Assembly (NCBI GenBank): GCA_917880885.1
Contig: OU862912.1
Span: forward strand, 46,425,117-46,489,116
DNA from: Limnephilus marmoratus
Taxonomy: Eukaryota; Arthropoda; Insecta; Trichoptera; Limnephilidae
Direction of reading: 5' to 3'
Length of the DNA stretch: 64,000 nt
Both the position numbers and the translations under genes were made by a program. Positions within the stretch are counted from its first letter, which is position 1, and every line of letters starts with the position of its first letter. Below, one piece after another: positions 10,173 to 20,939 of the stretch. The notes below the pieces were generated by a model that searched no databases, was not told the DNA's origin, and saw nothing but the letters and a program-made list of their open reading frames with translations.

Positions 10173-10380
10173 CTGTAACAAAAAATAAAAATAATGAGAA
10201 TCATTGCCAATTTAACGTAGCCCATATTTTTTTTTAATTTGAGTTTGGTCAGTGATGATGGTTAATAATAATAATTATTTTTATTTTGTTCTATAATAAT
10301 AATATGTCGATCTGCCTTTATCTTGTAAATTTTGTGCAAGAACCTGTATCAGTATACTGAATAAAGTGACCTCTATAATG

Positions 10381-10475
10381 AAATACACAGCTGATCGAAC
10401 TAAGATGCTGAAAGAAAGGAGAGTTCGGCGTTCTCGTTTAGCCGAGAACAGAACCAGCTGCTGTGTATTTTGGGC
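10381..10475. repeat. Nested inverted repeat upstream of the exon
   Basis: Outer arms 'aaatacacagctg' and 'cagctgctgtgtattt' enclose an inner 'gttctcg...cgagaac' stem. It lies within the presumed intron upstream of the 9740-10172 exon. Function unknown; possibly a small MITE. Confidence 0.4.
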
Positions 10476-10908
10476 TTCGAATGAACTTTGAAATTATTAT
10501 TACATGAAGCAGTAAAATAAATACCAACCTAGGTCATTTATACACGTTATTTAAATTATTCTAAAATAAATAAGCAATTTAAAAATCTCTAATGCAAAAC
10601 TACATGACATGTTACGTGATTTTGAAGTGACAAATAAAATTCGAAGGCGGTATAAAAATATATTTCTAGTTATAAAATTATTTCACAGATGGCGGTAGTT
10701 TTCCTCCATACAAATTGTATGAAATCTTTAGAAAATCATAAAAAATTGATTATTGAAATTATTACTATTTTGAAAAGGCAAATTAGTATAGAATGTTTAT
10801 GTTTATCATATGATTTTAACATTGGGTGAATTTGTCAAATATTACGAGTGCTGTGATGTTAAAAGTGTCGAGATTACAACACCAATGTGTTGTTTTCCTC
10901 CCTGGCGG

Positions 10909-10916
10909 TATATATA
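10909..10916 (+). promoter_or_regulatory. TATA-like box before a GC-rich island
   Basis: TATATATA lies ~100 bp upstream of an unusually GC-rich island (11040-11150) with a 'tcagt' word at 11023 resembling an arthropod initiator. The combination could be a plus-strand promoter with a GC-rich 5' leader. No annotated plus-strand coding follows, so this is tentative. Confidence 0.2.
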
Positions 10917-11021
10917 CGAAATGAAAATTCGTTTGGTCGGAAGTGTGTGTCTCGCTGTGATGGCACTTGCTGGACATTGATCGCTCTTAATTGACTTGTA
11001 AAGTGGTTTAGGCAGATCTGC

Positions 11022-11210
11022 TCAGTGGCGTTCCGTCACAACCTTGGCCATGTCGCGGGCGGGCCCCGGGTAGCGGCGGGCGGACTCCTGCGGCGGCGAC
11101 GGGCTGCTGCGGTCAGAGGCCGACCCCGCTCCCCGCGGCCGGCCGATGTCTCGAGAATTCTTCCGTATCCGTATGGGAAATCTAGTTAGCTTAGCTCCGG
11201 ATGTAAATTG
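11022..11210 (-). CDS. Candidate GC-rich exon, minus strand
   Basis: A 62-codon open stretch ends in TGA at 11022-11024. The peptide reads protein-like near its end ('SDRSSPSPPQESARRYPG' then 'RDMAKVVTERH'). A possible acceptor 'gctaactag' precedes it (exon start ~11181), and an alternative donor AAG|GTTGTG lies just before the stop. It sits upstream, in minus-strand order, of the 9740-10172 exon, but splicing via the AAG|GTTGTG site gives the wrong phase for that exon's long frame. The high GC also leaves the plus strand partly open, so coding status and strand are unsure. A CpG-rich promoter or leader is the main alternative. Confidence 0.3.
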   Translation of the reverse strand, partial: QFTSGAKLTRFPIRIRKNSRDIGRPRGAGSASDRSSPSPPQESARRYPGPARDMAKVVTERH

Positions 11211-11439
11211 TTACGTTCAGAACACTTCCAGCGATGGGCGCCGCGCACTCGCGGATGCCTGCTTTTTGCACTTTCTCCAAACGAAAACAAACAAAATACC
11301 ATGCACACAATAAACCTTTTTTATTTACACTAGAATGGCAGATTACGCTCAGTATTCTGAACTTTTACAAACCTTTCCACTGAATGGGAAAAAAATCCCA
11401 GGGAATTGAAGACCTTGTGAAGTAGAAATTATTTTTTTT

Positions 11440-12400
11440 ATTGAAAGAATTGATAATACATATTAAAATCAACAAAAAAGTCCTGCTAAGCCAATTGTGT
11501 TGGCTTCTCAACAAGTGCTTATATTTTAGCCACATATAGATATTTAAAATTTACATCTACATCTACAGATTCAACATTTTTTCATCTATATCAATATAAA
11601 TATTTTTTTCCGATAGCCATTTTTTCACCTTATATTTAACCTTATTCATAGAATTACATTGCTTTATAGTGTCAGGTAATAAATTAAATGTCTTCGGTAT
11701 CATGTATTCAAACGTTCTCTGCCCGTACTTATTGTTATATTTCGGAACTATTAATCCGTCGTTGCGCGTGAATATAGTGCTGTATTCATGTTCTAATTCC
11801 TCTTTTTATGCTGCGGGGTAAATATATGTTGAATTATAATTTTGTGCCTTAGTATTGCCTTAACTGGTAAAATTTTGGCACTCTGAAACAGCAATGGTGT
11901 ATTATGTCTCTGTTTGAAAATATTAAGGACGACTAATAATTTTACTATTGCGTTTTGTATAACTTGGACTTGTTTCAGATTGGTTAAAGTAGTATTTCCC
12001 CATATTGTTAATCCATATCTTATAATAGATTCTGCCAGTGACATATAAATTATTTTAAGTGTTTCTATTGATAGGAAAAAATGTAATGTGTACATTCTGC
12101 CAGCAATTGATCTGAGTCTTTAACAGGTTTTTTTTATACGTTTGTCCCATTTAAAAAACAATTTACTGTAACACCAAGATACACGTATTCCGTAACTAAT
12201 TATAAGCTTTCACATTTACAATTAGTTGAAATATTTTTATGGAATGCAATTAAAATTATGAGAAATAATATTAGGATTAAATTGAAATTTGGCATTAGGT
12301 GATCTTATATGCATTACTTTGGTTTTTTAGCATTTATTAATAGTCCTGCATCATGTGACCATTTACAAAGTTGATTAAAGTCAATTTGCATGAGTTCAAT
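11440..12400 (-). pseudogene. LINE (CR1/Jockey-like) ORF2 C-terminal remnant and 3' UTR
   Basis: Minus-strand degenerate copy of the end of a non-LTR reverse-transcriptase ORF. Readable in changing frames are 'DFNQLCKWSHDAGLLINAKK', 'YLGV', 'AESIIRYGLTIWGN' (12095-11793), then in another frame 'NNKYGQRTFEYMIPKTFNLL' with a stop at 11563-11565. These correspond to the RT finger/thumb part and the conserved C-terminal 'YG(Q/E)R..EY..P..FN.LP' tail of APE-type LINEs. Frameshifts and stops (for example near 11793 and 12121) show it is dead. The 3' UTR (to ~11440) holds a small 'aagccaa/ttggctt' stem and an A-rich end. The 5' end is truncated near 12400. Confidence 0.85.
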
Positions 12401-12404
12401 TGCA

Positions 12405-13465
12405 ATTAATATGTATACATTTCTAATAGTAGGTACTATCCTGCATTTTTACTTTATGTTATTTAGTTTCTTTATAATCTATTACCTAACCGTCATCGTA
12501 TATGTCTAAAAATGCATTCTTTTACACACTAAACACTTTTTTTTATTATTCGCCATCTAAATTTAACACTGTTCTGTAATCACAATAATTTTTAGAGTTT
12601 ATTTATCTGTGTTATTTAAAGCTTCCATTTGTTTTGCAAGGTTATAACTTATAACGTCACTTTGAACCTATTGCAATTAGCATTTTGTTCGTATCTGACA
12701 GTTGTTCGTTTATTAAGTTTGCTTTCAAAATGTTTGTATTTAAAGAGTTACACGGTTAATTTATTTAATATTTGTATATTTTTTTACATTTTATAAGGAT
12801 ACATTTTTATTATGTTATACAATGTTATAAAGGAATATAAAATAGATATGTCTAATAACATTATTTGAAAGCGTATTTCATCACCTTTCAAAAACAGTTT
12901 TTAGTTTTCGGATACGTTCACAATTATAAATATTCCATTAATTTGGATTTTATTGCAAATCGAAAATATTCTGATACACTGACAGAATATGGTCGAGGAC
13001 TAAGGGGCTAATATACAAACGACCTTCTCGGTGTGTCAATAATAAACTATCAATGCTATTTATAACACATTTGACGAACAACGTTTATCAGTCATAAAAT
13101 TAAATAAATATCTGCGTATTTCTCTAGTCTAAATACCCTCAAATGAATAGGCATTTTACGGTTCGGAGCACAGGAACGAGGTCCATGACCAACTAATCAT
13201 CGTTTGACGAAACGTCACAGACCCCGAGTGTAAACAACAGCCCTAATTAGTGCCGAAATAACTCCGTAAATATTATTTTACGATGTAATTTGTGGGAACA
13301 TGAGAGGGTAATGTCGGTCCCCATATCGCGCCCGCATATTGCTTCTAGATAACAAGCCCCTACGTATTCTACGCGCCTTTCGTGGGGCAAATAAAGACAG
13401 TATCCTGCTTTTAATGGGCCCAATTTATAACAAATTTATTGGTTTATCTTGGATCATCCTGTACA
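12405..13465. other. Unassigned DNA
   Basis: AT-rich to ~13100. Then 13130-13400 is less AT-rich and word-rich but without an open frame or splice-bounded exon; a conserved noncoding element is possible but cannot be shown here. Confidence 0.4.
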
Positions 13466-13470
13466 CGCAT

Positions 13471-13605
13471 TTTTAGTCAAATTGTATAATAATATTCAAT
13501 TTTTGTAAGAAAAACCCTCTTTTTATAACGTTTAAAGGTTATTCCCATCAATATAAAAAGAGAGTTTTTCTTATAAAAATTGAATATTATTCATTTAGAC
13601 TTTTA
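13471..13605. mobile_element. Foldback with 40-nt near-perfect arms
   Basis: Core arms lie at 13488-13527 and 13552-13591 (for example 'aatattcaattttt' against 'aaaaattgaatatt', and 'ctctttttata' against 'tataaaaagag') with a ~24 nt loop. Weaker complementarity extends outward to the quoted ends. It is noncoding and likely a small MITE. Confidence 0.65.
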
Positions 13606-13804
13606 TAAAAAGTCAATAGTTCCGTATAAATAAAATCGGATATATTTATCCGTGACGCTATCCAGGTTACAAACCATTTCCTGGAATAATTGTTTCCAAT
13701 AAAAGGGGTTTGCCTATGATATGGAAAATAAATTAGTTGAAGATAATATTGTTAATTCTAAAAATTTTAAATATGAGATTGGCTATTATGTCGGTTTGAA
13801 AGTA

Positions 13805-13880
13805 GGGCGCAATGGCGGAATTAATAAACGCATGTCCCGGATAGATGAGAGGTTCTGGGTTCGAGTCCCAGTTGGGACCA
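13805..13880 (+). repeat. tRNA-like sequence (pseudo-tRNA or SINE head)
   Basis: The T arm is intact: 'ctggg ttcgagt cccag', with a perfect B box. The following 'ttgggac' could pair with an upstream acceptor strand. A D-arm-like 'gcg...cgc' is present at 13814-13831. The anticodon arm does not pair and the 5' acceptor strand is mutated ('gggcgca'), so a functional tRNA is unlikely. Confidence 0.45.
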
Positions 13881-13889
13881 TTATCTTTT

Positions 13890-15065
13890 TCTGTTTTTCT
13901 GTGTCTTGTTCTCTTTCATATTTTTGTTTAGATTATTATTATTATCACCTTCTTCTTCAATGATGTATAATATTTCCAATAATAGACCAATCCCTGTTGC
14001 AACGGTTCTGCCGCTGATAACTCCGTTGTAAACTTTCTTTCTTATATGCATAACTGTACATGGTTATTTATGAAAAAAAGACAAAGACATCACAACTATA
14101 AATGCTATGTGTGCACGAACTGCCTTCTAGTATGACGAAGGACTTGAAACAAAAAATGGAACTTTGAACATAAAATTAAACTAGAATCAGGGAACATGAA
14201 CTGTATTTAAAAAATAATAACTATTCCGAGTTTGCTAATCATCTATTAGAAACAGACCACAGTTTCAGTAACGAAAAAAACTAAGTTTAAACATTAAAAT
14301 ATTAATAAGTTTTAATATGTGTGCCATAGAATCCTTATATGTATAAACCACAAAATGAAATCAAAAATTAATTTAGTAAACAAAATAATAGCACCCTGTA
14401 AGTCACCTTTGTTGACCATGTTTCCTTGTTAATTTTACTCCTCCCACCGTTCTCCCCCCCCCCCCCCTCCTCACCTAAATTACCACTTCCACTCACATAA
14501 ATTTCTAATAATTTAAGAATTTTAATAATTTTTAAGGCAGTTTTAAGAACTCCAGTGAATGACAAGGATCTGTCGAAATCGGACGCAAATAAATAAAATT
14601 ATGTAACAAATCGTGAATAACTTAATGTCATTGATTTAACATCGTTGAAACTTTTCAAAACAAAATATCTAGAAATTGTTACATAGTTAATGCCAAAGAA
14701 ATACAAAAAATAGCTTTTGATTTAAACGGACAATTTTTCTAATTACATTTGCGTGATTCGACCCAGCGAAATCATTAATGATAATCTACTCGTAAGCACA
14801 CCTGTCCCAGCTTTTTCATTAAAAACTTTGATATTTTAATTAAAAATTGTAGCTATTTCATGCAGCTATTTTTACTATAAAACGTAATTAGTAAGTTATT
14901 TATGACTACGTGCGATCTAAAATAAAAACCTACCAATAATGTAATAATTTCTACAATTAAAACTGGAATATGAATAATTTATTTCCACCTATCTAGATAC
15001 TAAATCAGCATAATCATTGAAAGATACGCTTTGGCGTCACGAAACAGGTTTTCTGGTTGGAATTT
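13890..15065. other. Unassigned AT-rich DNA with shared repeat words
   Basis: 14653-14712 ('ttttcaaaacaaaatatc' and 'gaaattgttacatagt') matches the right flank of the foldback at 44277-44345, so both loci carry the same unnamed repeat. A poly-C run lies at ~14454-14466. No gene. Confidence 0.45.
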
Positions 15066-15069
15066 TTAA

Positions 15070-15495
15070 GGGCCCGCAACCCGGATTTCTACTGATTTAT
15101 TACATATTTCCCTTAAACACGGTAAGTTTTAAAGCTCTTAAAAAATATATGTTATTCTTGAAGATAATATCTAGACCTTGCCTGTGCCGAAACGCAAATT
15201 ATATAAAATTCCCTCGATAGAAAAAAATCGCAAAGTATGCTCCAAAAATTATTATAAACACATTTGTTTCAGTTATTTTACAAGTTATATGTATGAAACA
15301 ATTCACTGTGTTTCTTCAAATGCTATTTAAGATAATGCCCGTGAGATTTTTGCTCTATTTTAAACGAGTCGTGTTTTATTAAACATTTTCGCAATTTTCG
15401 CATCGATTTTGTCGCTGTATATGTTAGCGCTCTCCTCTAACATTCGTAATTTCTTATCTCTCCATCTTCTTCTTTTCGAGTCCGGTTGCAGAGCG
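15070..15495 (+). mobile_element. 426-bp TTAA-flanked MITE (copy 1)
   Basis: It is bounded by TTAA at 15066-15069 and 15496-15499. The ends are related ('gggcccgcaacccgg' and the complement of 'ccggttgcagagcg'). It shares most of its length with the inverted copy at 33106-33531, which is also exactly 426 bp. TTAA targets are the hallmark of piggyBac-type transposases. The short frame 15017-15220 is incidental. Confidence 0.75.
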
Positions 15496-15635
15496 TTAAA
15501 GTAAAAGCTTTACTCCGTCATTTTAATAATGACCTACATATGTCGTTTTGAAACATTTATTAAATTCAAATGTAAAAAAATTATGATTTTGAAATTTGGA
15601 GGAAGTTGGGAAGTCAAATTAGATTTTTGTACACT

Positions 15636-16073
15636 AGCTCCTCACAGGAGGCCCTGAGGAAAATAATTCCCCTCAGGGACTATGTCATCTTTGGGGATGC
15701 TGTGTGGAGGGTATTTTTAGAAAAGGAAGGAGATGAAGTTCTGGGAAGGAAAAGGCACGGGTAGGAATAAAAGTTAAGGGGTGGGTAGTAATTTGGGGGT
15801 CAATGTGTTCAGGAGTAACGGACGTATGAAGTATGAATCAAGCCATCCCACTGTGGTTTAAGGCAATGTTCCGAGATAGTCTCTCCCGATCCGGCTTGCC
15901 GCACAGTTGGTGGACAGGCGCATCTGCCACCAAGACCCGGACAAACATCACCCCATGAACCCGGGCACCCCTGTTAAGTCACCAAACGTAGTGAACCACT
16001 CGGGGCCACCTGTGGCAGAGGTGTTGGTAATCCAATAAATGGGGCCGGCGGTACCCATTCCGGCCTCCCAAAT
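15636..16073 (-). mobile_element. hpSINE, near full length
   Basis: Reading from its 3' end on the plus strand: terminal hairpin ('ggccctgaggaaaataat' folding on 'cctcagggac'), the 'aaggaaggagatgaag' block, 'cagtctctcccgatccgg'-type middle, 'aacccgggcacccctg', 'aatggggccggcggtaccc' and 'ggcctcccaaat', the family's 5' end. The minus-strand 3' end adjoins a weak A-run. This is the best single reference copy in the window. Confidence 0.8.
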
Positions 16074-16079
16074 GGAAAA

Positions 16080-16540
16080 ACTGTACGCATAATCAATAAA
16101 AGTTTTTGTCAAGTTAACGTAAAAGCTTTGTCTCGATAGATGTTGTGTTTACGCCAGGCTGACATCGTAATACGAGATCATAAAATTAAAATAAAGTTAT
16201 ATTGGTGACCTAAATATTATGTTCTTCAAACACGAAATGCCGATATGAAAATATGCGCTGAGCACATCTAACAAAGGAAAATACCATTATAAGGACATTC
16301 ACGGAAAAGTTGGAAACTGGCCAATAACGTTATACAACGCTTACGGTAATGTATTTTTAAATGCACAGTTTGCCGATTTGACGCTAGATAAATTTGCCAA
16401 TATTTTTTCATTCGGATTTTATTTGGGAAATAAAAAAGGTCACATAGTGATTTTGTGGAAAATGAGTGAGAATAGTTTAAGTACGTACCTATTTCATGAA
16501 ATCATACATCTTATCTCTCTTTTCATTTTAACTACAGAAC
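16080..16540. other. Unassigned DNA
   Basis: No repeat boundary or coding evidence recognised. Confidence 0.4.
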
Positions 16541-16648
16541 GTGGTTTGGTTTGGCTAGGTTAGAATAAGTTGGGATAGTTTGGGTTAGTTTAGGTTAGGT
16601 TGGGTTAGGTGTGATTAGATTAGGTTAGGTTAAGTTATGTTAGGTGAG
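16541..16648 (+). repeat. Degenerate (TTAGG)-like tract
   Basis: About 100 bp of imperfect pentamers ('ttaggttaggttgggttagg' and variants). TTAGG is the ancestral insect telomere unit, so this may be an interstitial telomere-like tract, but AACCT-type simple repeats also arise independently. It directly adjoins the poly-T of a minus-strand tSINE. Confidence 0.7.
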
Positions 16649-16649
16649 A

Positions 16650-17005
16650 TTTTTTTTTTTTTATTGAATACCCCATAAAACTCCCAACTGCTTCTGTCTG
16701 GAGCCAGTAATACTATGGAATCCCTGATTGGGGTATGTTGTGAGGCCAAAAGTAATGGGATGGGGAAATACCTGGCTATTCAGATCTGCTCACCAAACAC
16801 AGCTAAAGCCACAGATAATATTTCAGTTCTGAATGGTGGTCTTACAACAGGGCGATACTGAGAACATCTTCTATTCTGGGATGTGCCGCAAATAGGGTAT
16901 ATATTATTTTAAATTAATAAATTGTGAAATAGCATAAAAAATTATATGCGCACGCAGAGATTTGATTCCGCGACCTCCAGATTACTAGGCAAGAGTCTAG
17001 CCCCT
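16650..17005 (-). mobile_element. tSINE copy 2
   Basis: The T13 run at 16650-16662 is the reverse complement of the poly-A tail. 'ccctgattggggtatgttg' and 'gaatggtggtcttac' mark the body, and 'tttgattccgcgacctc' at ~16960 is the inverted B box and head. Part of the middle ('gaggaaggtggggaag' region) is shortened. Confidence 0.75.
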
Positions 17006-17352
17006 CGCATGTTAGCATAAGTAAGGACATGTTTGTTTAGTCTCATTAGATGAAGTAAACGGATAATTTGATTGCATGATCTGTTCGGGTAGACACCCAG
17101 AACTATTATTTAATTATTATGTTAATTCGTTTTATTTTAAACCGCATAGAATGGTAGGTACATTTTTAACATTTACTCGAATATAACATTCAGCACTTTT
17201 ACATATTTTTTTAAAGACTTTAAAAGTGGAACAAATTAAACATCTATTAATATATATTTCGCATTCTCGTATGTTTCATCACAGTTCATTAGCACTCACG
17301 GCTAACAGAATTCACCTCGCGCATGACGACAGTAAATCTCACAAAACACGCG

Positions 17353-17672
17353 TGTGACAAATCCCAAGCCAAAAAAACACACCACACCACCCTACGTAAA
17401 CAAATACACGTCCACATACACGTGATCTCGAACTCTTGCTACAGGAGATGTATGAATGTAAATGGATTTAGTGGTGCACGTACTGCAAATTTGGTTACAC
17501 CGTGTACTTAGTACTTGTGACAAATCTCAACCCAAAAACACAATGCACCATCCTACATAAACAAATAAACGTCCACATACACGTGATCTCGAACTCTTGC
17601 TACAGGAGATGTATGAATGTAAATGGATTTAGTGGTGCACGTACTGCAAATTTAGTTATACAGTGTACTTAG
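17353..17672. repeat. Tandem duplication of a ~162-bp unit
   Basis: Two consecutive copies (17353-17515 and 17516-17672) share long identical blocks such as 'cacgtgatctcgaactcttg' and 'gtaaatggatttagtggtgc', with small indels near 'acaccac'. The frame 17323-17511 falls within it and is not supported as a gene. Confidence 0.85.
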
Positions 17673-17679
17673 CATTAAG

Positions 17680-18865
17680 GTCCCGGAAGAAAGGACGTGT
17701 CCATATGCCGCATCCTGCCCAAACCAGAACGTGTGATGATAATCATGACATTCTCGATGATGATGAGGACCGCAGAACCCGTTCCATGAAGCTATAACAA
17801 TTTTCTGCGGTAACATCATTGTGATTATCGCGCAAACTTAAGTCGTAATGCGTTTCGTATTACGACTTTTTAAGTATATGAGAATTTATATTAGATTTTA
17901 AAGAATTATTCTAAGAGGATTATTAGTAATAGAATTGTTATTTAGTCGTGACAGGTAAGTCAGAATTTATCGATTGTAATGTACACAGGAAATGTAAATA
18001 CCTACTAACGTCTTAAAACTTAACTAAACTCAAGTTAATAATAAGAACAGTGAAGCTCGTTTCGAAAACAGACAGATTTGAGTGATTTTGACTTCGTGCA
18101 TGTTTTTATCTACATGTGCGAATAGTTTTTAAACAATTAAACTTTTACCTGTGGTAACCTGGCCTATCCGAGGTTTAATGTGATCAAGGGAGTAGGTATA
18201 TATTTATTTAAACAAGGGACTGTAGTGCGGATCTAAGAAAAAATTCATTGGAAATAGTCACATTTCGAAGTCATGAAGAGCAGTGTCTACCGTTCCCTCC
18301 ACCCCGTCTTCCATCAATTTTATTTGAATCCATATATCTAAAATTAGCAAAGCTGTCTGACAGAACAGATAGGTAGGTATCTGTTGTCATTTTTCTTTTT
18401 TAAATCATTAATTCCCTTATTGACAGCACTGCATTATTGCAATTGATTTTATTTCGTGTTCCTAATAGAGTCATGCGAACTAAAAATATCTTTCACTGCA
18501 AAAATCATGTCAATACCAATTCGTTTATGAACTCCTTATCCACGCTTACACAGCTTAGATAACGAATATGCCGATATTTTAAATTTAGATATTTTCAGTA
18601 GCATCGAAAGAACTCTAAAAAAAGTTTCAGATATTTTTTTAAAACAATTTACATTTTGATTCCAAAATTTGTTCACACTGTAATGTTATCCATTTTTAAG
18701 GAAAAATTATGTTTTATTCTGTAATTTTTTTTCGGGATTTGTACCGTAAATAAATGAATAAAAATGTTCATTTGTATTTTAATTATATAGAGTTAAACCT
18801 CAAATTGCAATATTTAATTAGTGAAAATATTAGCGACTCTCAAACGAAAATTTTAAACAGAATAA
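17680..18865. other. Unassigned AT-rich DNA
   Basis: I see no gene or delimited repeat. Confidence 0.45.
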
Positions 18866-18870
18866 GTTTT

Positions 18871-18949
18871 GGTCACACCTAGGTATTGAAACCAGAAACT
18901 TTGCCTTGCCGGGCGATGATCTACCACTAAGCTGCTCTACACCATCCCC
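18871..18949 (-). repeat. tRNA-like sequence, minus strand
   Basis: On the minus strand 'gcttagtggtagatc' fits an A box and 'ggtttcaatacc' a B box ~45 nt later, with 'gatggtgtagagc' before. The T arm mispairs and no intact acceptor is visible, so it is a tRNA pseudogene or SINE head rather than a working tRNA. Confidence 0.45.
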
Positions 18950-18954
18950 TTCCA

Positions 18955-19780
18955 TCATATTTGACTGTATCATACTTCTTTGACTGTATCGACTGTATAA
19001 TATTGTCTTTAATGATTAAAAAAATAAATATTTAGAACTGTATGGGTTGACCACGGGCTTTTAATTCATCAAACAGATTATCAGCACACAGTAGGCTGTA
19101 ATAACCAATCTACGTAATTTAAAACCAAGCAAAGGAAAAATACGCAAAGTTCAAAGCCTTAATAAATTTAACGTCTTTAAAACGAAATTACAGGCAATTA
19201 ATAATCACTAAGGTCGCTGATCACTTTTAAACTGTGCGATAAAACGGCATTATTGATTTCCTGATAGCAAAATGTTAAACTTTTAGCAGTATACAAGTGA
19301 ATCGCATAATAACAATATTGAATTAGTACGCATGTTTTGTTCGATGTAATAACCCGCAATGATTAATGCACGTTTCAGAATGTTTAAACAATAAATCAAA
19401 TATTAAATGAGGTTTGTTTATTACATGCCATAAATTGACGGTTCAAATTTCATTCGGCTAATATAAACAACGTCCGATTGAGCACTTGAAAGGTGAAGAG
19501 AACAATGATGAATAATGAAGTTTAAAAAAATTATATACAATAAATATGTTATACTTACATGTATGTTATCAGCAGAAAATAAATAATAACAATTTAAACA
19601 ATGAAGGCTAGAAGGAGTGTTGATAACTTTTTACTGATTAAGAATGAAACATCATTTTGCAATGTCTGACTGATTCGATAACATGACGCCATTTTCTCTG
19701 GGGGAGAATGGAAAGAGGGTGGAATTCCCTTGGCAGTCTTTGCGTACACAACTGGGTATCTAGCACGGTCGATCGATAAA
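18955..19780. other. Unassigned AT-rich DNA
   Basis: No coding sequence or repeat ends recognised. Confidence 0.4.
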
Positions 19781-19787
19781 GGTTTTT

Positions 19788-20075
19788 TTTTACATTAACT
19801 CCACATAGGGGGCCCTGAGGAAAATAACTTCCCGTGACTATGTCATCTTTGAAGGTGCTGTGTGAAGGGTCTGTTTGAGGAAAGGTGGAAGTGAACACGG
19901 GTCTTGAAGAGACCCGTGTTGTAGGAGGGAGGAAACACAGAGGCCAGATATATTCAACGGAAGCGATTTTCCTAACAGACTTCCATTGATATTCTTGGTG
20001 AGTTAAATAACCAGCTCAGGTACGGGGTCTCCATCGAAGCCTCCCTGGAGGTAGGATTATTGTACAGGGCCCGCA
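19788..20075 (-). mobile_element. hpLINE 3' end with C-terminal peptide
   Basis: On the minus strand the LINE C-terminus is readable as 'LASVFPPSYNTGLFKTRVHF' followed by 'HLSSNRPFTQHLQR' and a stop. It runs straight into the hairpin tail ('ccttcacacagc...ctatgtggagttaatgt') and a poly-A (T run 19787-19796 on plus). Upstream, 'ctgcgggccctgtaca' and 'ggcttcgatggag' words also occur at 52281-52371. This copy shows that the hairpin tail of hpSINE belongs to a LINE. Confidence 0.75.
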
Positions 20076-20118
20076 GATATTTTAATATTACACAACTCTA
20101 ACACTGCACAAAACGCAA

Positions 20119-20580
20119 GTGCGCCCCACGGTTGAATTTAGCAGCCATTTCTTATCTGAAGCCCCAAAATAGCTGAAAAAAACCCTTGACTCTACTGTGT
20201 GGGCGGTCTATTTGATGGATTCTCATATTTTAACAAACGGATTGCAATCTTTAAAGCACAGGTGTCGGGTGGGAATGCTGTCCTTATTCTACCGGTATTT
20301 AAATGGAAGATGCTCCGACGAACCAGCTTAATTCATTCCTCCGGCAATGGAGATTCAGTCAGGAAATACGCCAAACGCATGCCCAATATACTCATATGTA
20401 CTCAACTGCTCCACTGTGGAACGATTTGTCGGCCTCTATGTTTCCTTCTTTATCCAGGTTCACTCCTTCCTTTACACAAAAAGACCTTCCACACTGCATC
20501 CCCAAAGATGACAAAGGCCCTGAGGGAAATTATTTTCATTAGGGCCTCCTATGTGGAGTTAATATATAAAAAAAAACATC
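20119..20580 (+). pseudogene. hpLINE reverse-transcriptase C-terminal remnant
   Basis: Plus-strand LINE fragment. Readable with one stop and frameshifts: 'RPTVEFSSHFLSEAPK', 'DSHILTNGLQSLKHRCRVGM', 'LSLFYRYLNGRCSD', then 'STAPLWNDLSASMFPSLSRF' in a second frame. This order matches the conserved C-terminal region after the RT domain of Jockey/R1-superfamily LINEs. It ends in the same terminal hairpin and poly-A as hpSINE ('ctccttcctttacac', 'cctgagggaaattatttt', 'tatgtggagttaatata', A9). The 143-residue frame at 20199-20630 covers part of it. Dead copy. Confidence 0.8.
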
Positions 20581-20639
20581 TTGCTTGGTATCGGACCACC
20601 ATTGTGGACTGCCAGGCTCGCTTCCTTTAAATCATTTGA

Positions 20640-20935
20640 TAACCTTTTCCTTACCTACCTTACATGCAATCTCTCCTAAGATCCACACTAATTACGGTAA
20701 ACAATCCATTGGTTACGAGGGGGACAACTCATATAATTGCATCCCAAACGACATTAAAAACTAAAGTAAACTGGGCATATTTAAAAAAAATTATTAATGT
20801 TTATTCTTGATAAACAAAGTAATGACATAGAATAGCGCTGTATTGTTGTATTTAGTAGAGTTTAATGTGTTTAATTATTTCTAGTTAAATGAGTGAAAAT
20901 GTAATTTTCTTTTTTACTGGAATAAAAATTAATAA
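20640..20935 (+). pseudogene. LINE C-terminal fragment of a second family
   Basis: In one frame 'THTNYGKQSIGYEGDNSYNC' is followed by 'IPNDIKN', a stop, then 'SKLGIFKKNY'. This is the usual 'YGxQS..Y.G...YN.IPNDIK' tail of CR1/Jockey-like LINEs. An A/T-rich 3' stretch follows, ending 'ataaaaattaataaaaaaa'. It starts shortly after the poly-A of the hpLINE copy, so one inserted next to the other. Confidence 0.65.
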
Positions 20936-20939
20936 AAAA

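Noticed and set aside
9686..10225. 179-residue secreted protein with N-terminal signal peptide as one exon
   Set aside because: The hydrophobic N-terminus coincides with a polypyrimidine tract and acceptor, and the last 18 residues follow a strong donor; an internal exon is more likely, though not certain.
13805..13880. Functional tRNA gene
   Set aside because: Only the T arm is intact; the anticodon arm does not pair and the acceptor strand is mutated.
20199..20630. 143-residue open frame as a gene
   Set aside because: It lies in a LINE remnant and continues antisense-like through the hairpin tail; the true LINE peptides are split between frames.
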